Source: Pseudomonadota bacterium (lineage in GTDB: Bacteria; Pseudomonadota; Gammaproteobacteria; Burkholderiales; Burkholderiaceae_C). From it: a stretch of 64,000 nt of DNA. The stretch is taken from contig JAEWIF010000054.1 in the NCBI GenBank assembly GCA_023387335.1, positions 16,616 through 80,615 on the forward strand, read 5' to 3'. How positions within the stretch are numbered: the stretch's first letter is position 1; each line of letters begins with the position of its first letter. The notes under the pieces were generated by a model, which was not told the DNA's origin, did no database searches, and saw nothing but the letters and a program-made list of their open reading frames with translations. Shown here piece by piece: positions 1-9,267 of the stretch. Position numbers and translations under genes: made by a program.

Positions 1-323
1 AGCGTGGCCACCTTGCGGTCGGCGTCGGCCAGGATCGGGAAGTTGACCGTGGTGTTCTGGGTCTCGTTGATGTCGCCCACCCACTGGTGGTGCTGCTCGA
101 CCGGATCCACGCTCACGGCGATCGGCTTGACGCCGCGGCGCGCGAACTCGCCGCCCAGCGCGGCCGTCCTGCCCAGCTCGGTGGTGCACACCGGCGTGAA
201 GTCCGCGGGATGCGAGAACAGCACCACCCAGGAATCCCCCGCCCACTGGTGGAAGGAGATGGGACCCGCGGTCGAGTCCTGCTGGAAATCGGGAGCGGTA
301 TCGCCCAAGCGCAGCGTCGCCAT
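1..323 (-). CDS. 1-Cys peroxiredoxin (Prx6 type), 3' end outside window
   Basis: Thiol peroxidase of the AhpC/TSA superfamily that reduces hydrogen peroxide and alkyl hydroperoxides in the cytoplasm. The 107 visible residues begin with MATLRLGDTAPDF, the usual N-terminus of the Prx6 branch. The peroxidatic cysteine is Cys46 in a PVCTTE motif, preceded by SHPADFTP; a DPVEQH stretch follows. The ATG at 323 fits the family start exactly. The C-terminal half, including any resolving cysteine and the dimer arm, is cut off by the window edge. It is transcribed away from the IclR gene, so the two share no operon. The family is certain; the 1-Cys subtype is inferred from the motif context. Confidence 0.9.
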   Translation of the reverse strand, partial: MATLRLGDTAPDFQQDSTAGPISFHQWAGDSWVVLFSHPADFTPVCTTELGRTAALGGEFARRGVKPIAVSVDPVEQHHQWVGDINETQNTTVNFPILADADRKVAT

Positions 324-424
324 TGATCTGATCCGAATAAGAGGAGCAGAAATTGTGGGGTCGCGGTTATGAAAACCCAACGAATCTCTCGTTGTTTGCT
401 TATTCCCGCCCCCGCAGGGCCTGT

Positions 425-1180
425 CTATAGGAGAGGACGCAGTTCCCGCGCCGCATCGTGCAGCAGAGGCAGGACCTCGCGGCCGAGCACCGGCGGCTGG
501 ACGCGCTCCAGCCGGGTCACCACGTTGAGCGCGGCCACGACGCGGCCTTCCAGGTTGCGCAGCGGCACGGCCGCGGCATGCACGCCCAGCTCATGCTCTT
601 CGCTGGCCACGCACCAGTCCTGCTGGCGCACCTGGTCGATCACCTGGCGCAGCTGCCTGGTGTCGATCACCGTGTGGGCCGTCAGGCGCGGCAGTTCGCG
701 CCCCTTGAGCCAGGCGCTGAACTCGGCCTTGGGCTTGGCCGCCAGCAGCACGCGCCCGGTCGAGGTGGCATGGGCCGGCAGCCGCGCGCCGAGGTGCAGG
801 CCGTAGGCCAGCATGCGGGTCGGGCCGCTGCGCGCGACGATCACCACCTGGTCGCCGTCCAGCACCACGGCCGAGAACGCCTCCGCCGTGCGCGCGGCCA
901 GCCGGTCCAGGGTGGGCTGCAGCGCCCGCGGCAGGCGCGACGACGCCAGGTAGCTGCCGGAAAAGCGCAGCACCTTGGGCGCCAGCCAGAAATAGCTGCC
1001 GTCGGTTTCCAGGTAGCCCAGGTGCGTCAGGGTCAGCAGGTGGCGGCGCGCGGCCGCGCGCGTGAGGCCGGCGCGCTGCGCCGCCAGGGTGGCGTTCAGG
1101 CGCTGGCGTTCGGTGTCGAAGCTCTCCAGCACGGCCAGGCCCTTGGCCATGCCTTCGATGAAATCGGCGCGGGCGATCAT
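425..1180 (-). CDS. IclR-family transcriptional regulator, PobR/PcaR-like
   Basis: A 251-residue regulator with an N-terminal winged helix-turn-helix (about residues 8-70) and a C-terminal IclR effector-binding domain (about 80-250). It opens with FIEGMAKGLAVLESF, typical of the PcaR/PobR/CatR subgroup that senses aromatic acids. It is divergent from pobA, so it probably activates that gene in response to 4-hydroxybenzoate or protocatechuate; this is inferred from position. The ATG at 1180 is preferred over the upstream in-frame start at 1219, because the longer form would read through the inverted-repeat operator and adds residues unlike the family. It could instead be a PcaR-type regulator acting elsewhere. 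Confidence 0.85.
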   Translation of the reverse strand: MIARADFIEGMAKGLAVLESFDTERQRLNATLAAQRAGLTRAAARRHLLTLTHLGYLETDGSYFWLAPKVLRFSGSYLASSRLPRALQPTLDRLAARTAEAFSAVVLDGDQVVIVARSGPTRMLAYGLHLGARLPAHATSTGRVLLAAKPKAEFSAWLKGRELPRLTAHTVIDTRQLRQVIDQVRQQDWCVASEEHELGVHAAAVPLRNLEGRVVAALNVVTRLERVQPPVLGREVLPLLHDAARELRPLL

Positions 1181-1192
1181 GGTTCGGAGGCC

Positions 1193-1229
1193 TGCGCGAT
1201 CATCGCGCAAGCGGCGCAATCATCGCACA
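1193..1229. promoter_or_regulatory. Putative operator pair for the IclR regulator
   Basis: TGCGCGATCATCGCGCA at 1193-1209 is a perfect inverted repeat with 8-bp arms around one central base. A second, degenerate copy, GGCGCAATCATCGCACA, lies at 1213-1229. The two centres are exactly 20 bp apart, about two helical turns. The pair sits in the 126-bp gap between the divergent regulator and pobA. IclR-type regulators of aromatic catabolism bind as dimers of dimers to repeated palindromic sites, so this is the natural site for autoregulation and pobA activation. The repeats are seen directly; binding is inferred. Confidence 0.6.
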
Positions 1230-1306
1230 AAGGTCGCACCCTCCCCTCGCGGCGCCGCCCGTGCGCGCCTAAGCTGCGCATCGACAGAGAACGAGGAGAC
1301 AGCGCC

Positions 1307-2482
1307 ATGCGCAAGACCCAGATCGCCATCATCGGCGCCGGCCCGTCGGGCCTGCTGCTCGGCCAGCTGCTGCACAAGGCCGGCATCGACAACATCATCC
1401 TTGAGCGCCAGACCGCCGACTACGTGCTGGGCCGCATCCGCGCGGGCATCCTGGAGCAGGTCACGGTCGACCTGATGGACGAGGCCGGCATCGGCGAGCG
1501 CCTGCACCAGGAGGGCATCGTCCACCACGCCATCGAGCTGGTGTTCCGCGGCGAGCGGCATCCGATCGAGGTGGACCGGCTCACCGGCGGCAAGGTGGTG
1601 ACGGCCTACGGCCAGACCGAGCTCACGCGCGACCTGATGGAAGCGCGCCAGGCCGCCGGCCTGCCCACCGTCTACGAAGCCGCCGACGTCAGCCTGCACG
1701 GCCTGGACGGCGACAAGCCGGTCGTGCGCTGGCGCCACGACGGCCAGGAGCACGAGTTGCAGTGCGACTTCATCGCCGGCTGCGACGGCTACCACGGCGT
1801 CTCGCGCGCCACGGTGAAGGACAAGGTCACCGAGTACGAGAAGGTCTACCCGTTCGGCTGGCTGGGCGTGCTCGCGGACGTGCCGCCGGTGTCGCCCCAC
1901 GCCATCGTGTACGGCAACAGCGAGCGCGGCTTCTCGCTGTGCTCCATGCGCAGCCTCACGCGCAGCCGCTACTACGTGCAGTGCCCGCTCGACGACAAGG
2001 TCGAGGACTGGTCCGACGACCGCTTCTGGGACGAGCTCAAGCGCCGGGTCGATCCCCACCTGGCTTCGAACATCATCACCGGCCCGTCGATCGAGAAGAG
2101 CATCGCGCCGCTGCGCAGCTTCGTCGCCGAGCCGATGCGCTTCGGCCGCCTGTTCCTGGCCGGGGACGCCGCCCACATCGTGCCGCCCACCGGCGCCAAG
2201 GGGCTGAACCTCGCGGCGAGCGATGTGAAGTACCTGTCGGCGGCCTTCATCGAGCACTACCGCGAGCGCAGCGCCGCCGGCCTGGACCACTACTCCGCCC
2301 GCGCCCTGCAGCGCGTGTGGAAGGCCGAGCGCTTCTCCTGGTGGCTGACTTCGCTGATGCACCGCTTCCCGGACATGAGCGCGTTCGACCAGCGCCTGCA
2401 GGAAGCGGAGCTCGAGTACGTCGTGCATTCGCAGGCCGCGTCCACGGCGCTGGCGGAGAACTACGTCGGCCTGCCGCTCTGA
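1307..2482 (+). CDS. pobA: 4-hydroxybenzoate 3-monooxygenase
   Basis: FAD- and NADPH-dependent aromatic hydroxylase converting 4-hydroxybenzoate to protocatechuate, the entry step of the beta-ketoadipate pathway. The 391 residues match the usual 390-394. The N-terminus carries the FAD dinucleotide-binding motif GAGPSG (10-15). Family landmarks follow: RIRAGILEQ, a GCDG NAD(P)H/FAD motif, and the second FAD motif GDAAHIVPPTGAKGLNLA near residue 285. The ATG at 1307 is followed directly by the Rossmann strand. It is divergent from the IclR regulator, and a CoA-transferase homologue lies 27 bp downstream in the same direction. pca genes are not in the window. Confidence 0.96.
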   Translation: MRKTQIAIIGAGPSGLLLGQLLHKAGIDNIILERQTADYVLGRIRAGILEQVTVDLMDEAGIGERLHQEGIVHHAIELVFRGERHPIEVDRLTGGKVVTAYGQTELTRDLMEARQAAGLPTVYEAADVSLHGLDGDKPVVRWRHDGQEHELQCDFIAGCDGYHGVSRATVKDKVTEYEKVYPFGWLGVLADVPPVSPHAIVYGNSERGFSLCSMRSLTRSRYYVQCPLDDKVEDWSDDRFWDELKRRVDPHLASNIITGPSIEKSIAPLRSFVAEPMRFGRLFLAGDAAHIVPPTGAKGLNLAASDVKYLSAAFIEHYRERSAAGLDHYSARALQRVWKAERFSWWLTSLMHRFPDMSAFDQRLQEAELEYVVHSQAASTALAENYVGLPL

Positions 2483-2509
2483 GCGCCCCGCTCTGCTAGC
2501 CTGCGGGCC

Positions 2510-3400
2510 ATGACCGCCCCGCCCCGTCCGCTCGCCCAGGTCCGCATCCTCAGCCTGGCGCTCAACCTCCCCGGCCCGGCCGCGCTGATGCGCTGCCGGC
2601 GCATGGGCGCGCAGTGCACCAAGGTCGAGCCGCCATCGGGCGATCCCATGAAGCACTACAGCCCGGCGGCGTACGCCGAGCTGCACGAAGGCGTGAAGGT
2701 CCTGGAGGCCGATCTCAAGACCGAAGCAGGCCAGGCCGTCGTCCATCGCGAGCTCGCACGGACCGACGTGCTGCTCACGTCCTTCCGTCCTTCCGCGATG
2801 AAGAAGCTCGGCCTTGAGTGGTCGCAGCTGCACAGCCGCTATCCGTCGCTCTGCCAGGTGGCGATCGTCGGCGGCCCGGGCGAAGCCGCCGAGGTGCCGG
2901 GCCACGACCTCACCTACCTGGCCGAGCACGGCCTGGTCACCGGCACCGACCTGCCGGCCACCCTGTTCGCCGACATGGGCGGTTCGCTGATGGCCAGCGA
3001 GGCGGTGCTGCAGGCGGCGCTGCTGCAGGCCGAGCGCTACGACGGCTCGGGCGACGTGCATCCGCAAGGGCGCTATTCCGAGGTCGCGCTGGCGGATGCG
3101 GCGGCCTATCTCGCGCTACCGCGGCATTGGAGGCTTACGCAGCCCGAAGGCGCGGTGGGCGGAGCGCACGCGGGCTACCGCGTGTACCCGTGCAAGGACG
3201 GCCGCGTGGCGGTGGCGGCGCTGGAGCCGCATTTCGCCGCGGCACTGTGCGCGGCGGCCGGCGTCGCGGCGAGCGACATGAAGGCGATGTTCGCGCGCCA
3301 AACGCACGAGGCGGTCGCGCGGTTCATCGCGTCGAAGACGCGCGAAGAGCTGGATCGATTGGCGGTGGAGAAGGATCTGCCGCTGCAAACGCTCGCCTGA
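2510..3400 (+). CDS. CaiB/BaiF-type (family III) CoA-transferase homologue, short form
   Basis: Resembles family III CoA-transferases and alpha-methylacyl-CoA racemases. The N-terminus has the expected pattern (VRILSLALNLPGPAA, then VEPPSGDP) and a GHDLTYLA segment with Asp133 at the position of the catalytic aspartate. At 296 residues it is well below the 360-430 usual for full-length members; the C-terminal part is compact. It starts 27 bp after pobA and may be cotranscribed, suggesting CoA activation or transfer of an aromatic or branched acid. The substrate cannot be read from sequence. Racemase versus transferase is unresolved. Confidence 0.75.
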   Translation: MTAPPRPLAQVRILSLALNLPGPAALMRCRRMGAQCTKVEPPSGDPMKHYSPAAYAELHEGVKVLEADLKTEAGQAVVHRELARTDVLLTSFRPSAMKKLGLEWSQLHSRYPSLCQVAIVGGPGEAAEVPGHDLTYLAEHGLVTGTDLPATLFADMGGSLMASEAVLQAALLQAERYDGSGDVHPQGRYSEVALADAAAYLALPRHWRLTQPEGAVGGAHAGYRVYPCKDGRVAVAALEPHFAAALCAAAGVAASDMKAMFARQTHEAVARFIASKTREELDRLAVEKDLPLQTLA

Positions 3401-3418
3401 ACGCGCGCATGGAACGCG

Positions 3419-3448
3419 TCGACACGCGCAGTTGCGCCTCCTTACAAT
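3419..3448 (+). promoter_or_regulatory. Putative sigma-70 promoter of the DUF2846 lipoprotein gene
   Basis: TCGACA (3419-3424, 5 of 6 to TTGACA) and TACAAT (3443-3448, 5 of 6 to TATAAT) are separated by 18 bp, good for this GC-rich genome. A start near 3455 would give a leader of about 55 nt. That leader contains two mutually overlapping hairpins: GCCCC-GAGA-GGGGC at 3455-3468 and GGCCG...CGGCC at 3466-3481. They lie ahead of a strong ribosome site (GGAGG near 3499). Confidence 0.5.
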
Positions 3449-3509
3449 CCGTTCGCCCCGAGAGGGGCCGGCCTGTCGGCCGCATACCAACACGAACGGA
3501 GGAGTTTTC

Positions 3510-3950
3510 ATGTCATTGCGTCTCATCGCGACCGCGGTCGCCGCGCTCGCGCTCGTCGGCTGCGCGAACGTTCCCATGGGCGACCCTGCCCAGGATGCCA
3601 AGCTCAAGACCTTCCCGTCGGCCTCGGCCGGCAAGGCAGGCGTGTACATCTACCGCAACGAAACCTTCGGTGCCGCGGTGAAGCTCAACGTGGCCCTCGA
3701 CGGCCAGGCGCTCGGCTCGACGGCATCCAAGACGTACTTCTACAAGGAAGTCGCGCCGGGCAAGCACACCGTGACCTCGTACGGCGAGAACACGGACACT
3801 CTCAACTTCGATGCGATCGCCGGGAAGCTGTACTACGTCTGGCAGGAGGTGAAGATGGGCATGTTCGGCCCTCGCACCCAGCTGCACATGGCGACCGAGA
3901 AGGACGGGCAGGCCGGCGTGGGCGAGTCCAAGCTGGCCCAGCCGCACTGA
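3510..3950 (+). CDS. DUF2846 family lipoprotein
   Basis: A 146-residue exported protein with a short basic N-terminus, a hydrophobic core and a lipobox ending ALVGC (Cys18), so it is predicted to be lipidated and envelope-anchored. The mature part matches the DUF2846 pattern, including VYIYRNE near residue 47 and a late KLYYVWQEVKMGMFGPR stretch. Family function is unknown. The ATG at 3510 has a clear GGAGG ribosome site and lies downstream of a recognisable promoter. It is likely monocistronic, ended by a strong hairpin just past the stop. The family call is from memory of the conserved pattern. Confidence 0.8.
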   Translation: MSLRLIATAVAALALVGCANVPMGDPAQDAKLKTFPSASAGKAGVYIYRNETFGAAVKLNVALDGQALGSTASKTYFYKEVAPGKHTVTSYGENTDTLNFDAIAGKLYYVWQEVKMGMFGPRTQLHMATEKDGQAGVGESKLAQPH

Positions 3951-3954
3951 TCCT

Positions 3955-3983
3955 GGCGGCGGGTCGAGCCCGCCGCCTCTTCA
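3955..3983 (+). terminator. Intrinsic terminator-like hairpin after the lipoprotein gene
   Basis: GGCGGCGGG (3955-3963) and CCCGCCGCC (3969-3977) form a perfect 9-bp stem around TCGAG, starting 4 bp after the stop codon. It is followed by a weak pyrimidine tract (TCTTC). The very stable stem and its position support a terminator; the poor U-tract lowers confidence. Confidence 0.6.
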
Positions 3984-4026
3984 GAAGAATCTGCTGCCGC
4001 ACACGACGCCGGGCTACCATCCGAAC

Positions 4027-4242
4027 ATGGCACGCGTCGTTGGCTCCCGGAACCGAAGCCCCTACATCCTCGATCCTGTCGAGGCTCTTCGGGCCGGCGA
4101 GCGCGTCGACGCTCTGCTCGCAAGTGCAGCCCTCCCGCGACCGCACGGAGTCATACGCGCGACGCACCGCCGGTTCAATGAAATGGATGTCGCCAGGCAG
4201 TTGCAGGCGGCACTGAAGGTCTCCGCCGGCCGGAATGGATAA
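4027..4242 (+). CDS. Small protein overlapping a nucleotidyltransferase gene
   Basis: A 71-residue Arg-rich ORF whose end overlaps the start of the nucleotidyltransferase gene by 8 nt, a sign of translational coupling. The middle reads LDPVEALRAGERVDALL, then RPHGVIRATHRRFNEMD and a helical C-terminus. No known domain, membrane segment or catalytic motif is visible, and no strong ribosome site precedes the ATG. By position it could be a partner or antitoxin-like regulator of the downstream enzyme. This is inference; it could also be a non-functional ORF. Confidence 0.5.
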   Translation: MARVVGSRNRSPYILDPVEALRAGERVDALLASAALPRPHGVIRATHRRFNEMDVARQLQAALKVSAGRNG

Positions 4243-4942
4243 CGACGTCCTGCTGCGAGTCTTGCGCCGCTTCCAGGCGGAAGGCGTCGAGTACATCCTG
4301 GTCGGCGGTTTCGCCGTCAGGCTCAATGGGTTTGTACGTGCCACGGAGGACATCGATGTCCTGCTGCCCTCGTCCGTCGACAACGGCCGCAAAGTGGTAC
4401 GCGCGCTGGATTTCCTGCCCTCCAGTCGCGAACTCGACCCGACGTGGTTTGAAGTCGATCCGGAAGAGCCCGACAACATTCGGGTCGCGGACGACCTGCT
4501 GATCGACTTGCTCTTCGTGGCGAACGGACATAGCTACGAAAGCCTTTTGCCTCATGTGCGCGTGATCAATGTGCACGACGTCCTCGTCCGGACACTGGAC
4601 GTGGAGGGGCTACTCAAGACCAAGAGGACGGGTCGCGACAAGGACCGTGTGGACGTCCAAGTGCTCGAGCGCCTCCGAAGAGACGTCGAAAGGCTGAATC
4701 CGATCCGCCGGGCGCGCATGGTCGAGGTGAAGTCGACCGCGGTAAGCCGGATGGGCTTCGATCCGCAGCAACGCGTGCTCTCGGTGCAGTACACCGGCAG
4801 CGATGCGGTATATGGCTACCCGAACCTCACTGACGAGGAAGTGGCGGGGTTACTTGGCGTTCTCGAAAACCACGAATCGCTCGGCAACTACATCAACACC
4901 GTGATCAAGCCGAACCACGACCACGAGCGAATCCAGTTCTGA
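4235..4942 (+). CDS. Nucleotidyltransferase-fold protein fused to a KTSC domain
   Basis: A 235-residue protein of two parts. Residues 1-150 look like a nucleotidyltransferase of the DUF6036/AbiEii-like group: YILVGGFAVRLNG followed by ATEDIDVLL, where Asp39 and Asp41 are the expected metal-binding DxD pair. A KTKRTGRDKDRVDVQVL stretch near 125-140 is typical of the fold's C-terminal helix. Residues about 160-230 match the KTSC domain (VSRMGFDPQQRVLSVQYTG, VYGYPNLT, GNYINTVI). The small upstream ORF overlaps its start. The role is unknown: nucleotide transfer to a protein or RNA is possible, and a toxin-antitoxin or RNA-modifying role is conjecture. Codon usage looks slightly less GC3-biased than flanking genes. 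Confidence 0.75.
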   Translation: MDNDVLLRVLRRFQAEGVEYILVGGFAVRLNGFVRATEDIDVLLPSSVDNGRKVVRALDFLPSSRELDPTWFEVDPEEPDNIRVADDLLIDLLFVANGHSYESLLPHVRVINVHDVLVRTLDVEGLLKTKRTGRDKDRVDVQVLERLRRDVERLNPIRRARMVEVKSTAVSRMGFDPQQRVLSVQYTGSDAVYGYPNLTDEEVAGLLGVLENHESLGNYINTVIKPNHDHERIQF

Positions 4943-4977
4943 CCGCGGACGACGCCACCCCAACGATGGTCGCCAGG

Positions 4978-7239
<2,262 letters not shown>

Positions 7240-7312
7240 GGCAGGGTCCGGGGGGAGAACCCGCGATTTTACGAGGCGCCCTGCTGTCGCGCCGCCCGGA
7301 GACGAGGTGTCC

Positions 7313-7552
7313 TTACCGGTTGGAGGACTCCCCGTCCGCGAAGCCCTGCGGGCCCTTGGCGATGCCGGGCTCGGCCTTGGCACCTTTCACGCCCGCGGGC
7401 ACGTCCGGCGCAGCCTGGTCCAGCACATCGCTGCCGGCCGGCGCCTCGTCCTGCGGCGCGCCCTCGCCCAGCGTGGTGTGGCGGGGATCGCCGTCGTGGT
7501 TCTCGTTGCCGCCGTGGGCCGGGCCACGGCCGATGCTGGTGCTGCTGCTCAT
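7313..7552 (-). CDS. Small hydrophilic hypothetical protein
   Basis: A 79-residue acidic, Gly/Ala/Asp-rich protein starting MSSSTSIGRGPAHGG, predicted disordered, with no membrane segment or cysteine. An AAGGAG ribosome site lies about 9 nt before the ATG at 7552, which supports a real gene despite the low-complexity sequence. It is divergent from the DUF924 gene. No family is recognised and no function can be assigned. Confidence 0.6.
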   Translation of the reverse strand: MSSSTSIGRGPAHGGNENHDGDPRHTTLGEGAPQDEAPAGSDVLDQAAPDVPAGVKGAKAEPGIAKGPQGFADGESSNR

Positions 7553-7635
7553 GCGGGCTCCTTGCGTTGCGCTTGCTTCCACTCTAGGAGTGCCGGCCCA
7601 CCCGGGCTGTAGGCACGCACCGATACCATCCGTCC

Positions 7636-8190
7636 ATGCCCGAGTCGCATCCGATCGAGAGCGCCGCAGAAGTCGTCCGTTTCTGGAGCGAAGCCGGTCC
7701 CGACCGCTGGTTCCGCAAGGACGAGGCGTTCGATGCCGAGTTCCGCGAGCGCTTCCTGCCCACGCACGAAGCGGCCGCGCGCGGCGAGCTGGAAAGCTGG
7801 CGGCGGACCGCCGAAGGCTCGCTGGCCCTCCTGATCCTGCTGGACCAGTTCCCGCGCAACGCCTTCCGCGGCACCGGCCGCGTCTACGCCACCGACGCCC
7901 TGGCGCGCCTGGTGGCCCAGCAGGCCCTGGCCGAGGGCCATCGCGAGCACCTGCCGCAAGCGCTGCGCGGCTTCTTCCATCTGCCGTTCTCGCATTCGGA
8001 GTGGCTTCCCGACCAGAAGCGCGCGGTGGAACTCTGCCAGCCGCTGGGCGAGGAAACGCTTCGCTGGGGCCGGCACCACCACGACGTGGTGGCGCGGTTC
8101 GGCCGCTTTCCGCACCGCAACGCGCTGCTGGGCCGCAACAGCACGCACGACGAGCGCGAGTTCCTCGCGCAGGGTGGCTTCGCGGGCTGA
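7636..8190 (+). CDS. DUF924 family protein
   Basis: A 184-residue cytoplasmic protein matching the DUF924 pattern: VVRFWSEAGPDRWFRKDEAFD at the N-terminus, LALLILLDQFPRNAFRGT in the middle, FFHLPFSHSE and FGRFPHRNALLGR toward the end. Members are all-helical, TPR-like proteins of unknown function. Length and motif order are normal. The stop codon lies in the loop of a GCGGGC-TGA-GCCCGC hairpin, and the next gene converges from 18 bp away. Confidence 0.9.
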   Translation: MPESHPIESAAEVVRFWSEAGPDRWFRKDEAFDAEFRERFLPTHEAAARGELESWRRTAEGSLALLILLDQFPRNAFRGTGRVYATDALARLVAQQALAEGHREHLPQALRGFFHLPFSHSEWLPDQKRAVELCQPLGEETLRWGRHHHDVVARFGRFPHRNALLGRNSTHDEREFLAQGGFAG

Positions 8191-8208
8191 GCCCGCGCAG
8201 GGCTCGTC

Positions 8209-8781
8209 CTAGAAGAGGCCGAGGCCGGCGAAGGTGCTGGCTTCGTGGCCGCCGCGCGCGGGCGTCGCGGTGATCGAGGCCAGCGGCTGGTGGTGCGTGT
8301 CCAGTTCCTCGGCCAGCAGGCAGTCGTGGCTGTGCGTGTGCACCGCGTCGCGCACCAGCGTGTAGGTCGAAGGCGAGATCAGGATGCTGCCGCTGCCCGC
8401 GCCCGCCGCGACGCGCGCCGCCAGGTCGCTTTCGGCGCCGAGCAGCGTGGCGAAGGCCTCGCCGCCGCGCGAGAAGCGCGCCACCTGGCAGGAAGCCGTG
8501 GTGATGCCCATTCGCAGCCGCAGCTGCGTGGTGCCGTGCTGCAACGCCATGGCCATGCGCACGCAATCGACGGCGTTGTCGAAGAAGACCAGCGAACCGG
8601 AGTGCGCCAGCCGGTCGCGCACGCCGTGGTGGCGGGCAGCGAGCCATTCGAGCTGCAACTCCAGCTCGTCCGTGCCGGCCTCGGTCTCGGGCCGGCCGAC
8701 GAACAGCAGGGTGAGCGTGCGGCGCTCGAGAGCGATCGGCGACTCACCGCCGCCGGTCTCCGGTTGAGCCTGGGGGTCCAT
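8209..8781 (-). CDS. Degenerate class III nucleotide-cyclase-like domain protein
   Basis: About 190 residues containing a single domain resembling class III adenylate/guanylate cyclase catalytic domains. An opening strand TLTLLFVGRPE sits where the metal-binding DI should be, then LRMGITTASCQVA, then GAESDLAARVAAGAGSGSILIS, corresponding to the family's NxAAR and GxIxVS segments. The metal-binding aspartates are not conserved, so catalysis is doubtful. It may be an enzymatically dead sensor. ATG codons at 8781 and 8808 are both possible; neither has a strong ribosome site. It stands alone between DUF924 and a stress-protein-like gene. Confidence 0.6.
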   Translation of the reverse strand: MDPQAQPETGGGESPIALERRTLTLLFVGRPETEAGTDELELQLEWLAARHHGVRDRLAHSGSLVFFDNAVDCVRMAMALQHGTTQLRLRMGITTASCQVARFSRGGEAFATLLGAESDLAARVAAGAGSGSILISPSTYTLVRDAVHTHSHDCLLAEELDTHHQPLASITATPARGGHEASTFAGLGLF

Positions 8782-8895
8782 CACGTCACGTCCTGGAAGT
8801 GTTGCCATGGGTAACAATCATCTCGCCCGCGACACAACTATCCCCTAGGCAAAACCGGCCCGCCGCTTACGGAATTTGCGTAGCCCGGGCGGCCG

Positions 8896-9267
8896 CTAGC
8901 GGACCGCCGCGGCCTGGACGCCGACGCTGAACGCGCCGGCCTCCTTCAGCAGCGCCGCCGCCCGGTCCGCCATCGCCTGGTCGGGCGTGCGGGCCACCAG
9001 CACGATGGCTCCGCGCTCGAGCGCCTCGGTCACCACGTTGACGTGGTGGTGGTCCACGTTGAGCGACACGAGGTCGCCGAACACCCGGCCCAGCGCGCCG
9101 AGCACCGACTCGTCGCCCTGCCGGGGCCGCGCGCGGCCCACCGCCCGGAGGCGCTCGAGGTCGTGCTCGATGTGCAGGTCGTCGCGCGCGATGCCTTCAT
9201 TCGCGAGCCGGTGGAGCGCCATGTTCGCGGCGTGGCGGTCGTCGAAGGCGGCGAGGATGGTGCTCAT
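8896..9267 (-). CDS. Small conserved protein, possibly a general-stress (YflT-like) type
   Basis: A 123-residue soluble protein starting MSTILAAFDDRHAANMALHRL, with a His-rich middle (DHHHVNVVTEAL) and an alanine-rich helical end. The alpha/beta layout with an early FDDRHAANMALHRLANEGI helix resembles the heat-induced YflT/17M-like domain, but this match is tentative. Its ATG overlaps the exonuclease III stop as ATGA, and AAGGAG precedes it inside that gene, so it is translationally coupled to the DNA repair enzyme. No catalytic motif is visible. Confidence 0.65.
   Translation of the reverse strand: MSTILAAFDDRHAANMALHRLANEGIARDDLHIEHDLERLRAVGRARPRQGDESVLGALGRVFGDLVSLNVDHHHVNVVTEALERGAIVLVARTPDQAMADRAAALLKEAGAFSVGVQAAAVR

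Noticed and set aside
458..1306. Long plus-strand frame running into pobA
   Set aside because: It is antisense to the IclR gene, rich in Arg/Gln/His as expected of a shadow frame, and pobA has a family-perfect start at 1307.
1220..3067. 615-codon minus-strand frame across pobA and the CoA-transferase
   Set aside because: Composition is typical of the complement of high-GC genes, and no family pattern is visible; two well-supported genes lie on the other strand.
8176..8190. GCGGGC-TGA-GCCCGC hairpin at the DUF924 stop as a terminator
   Set aside because: The stem is short, the loop is only the stop codon and no T-tract follows.
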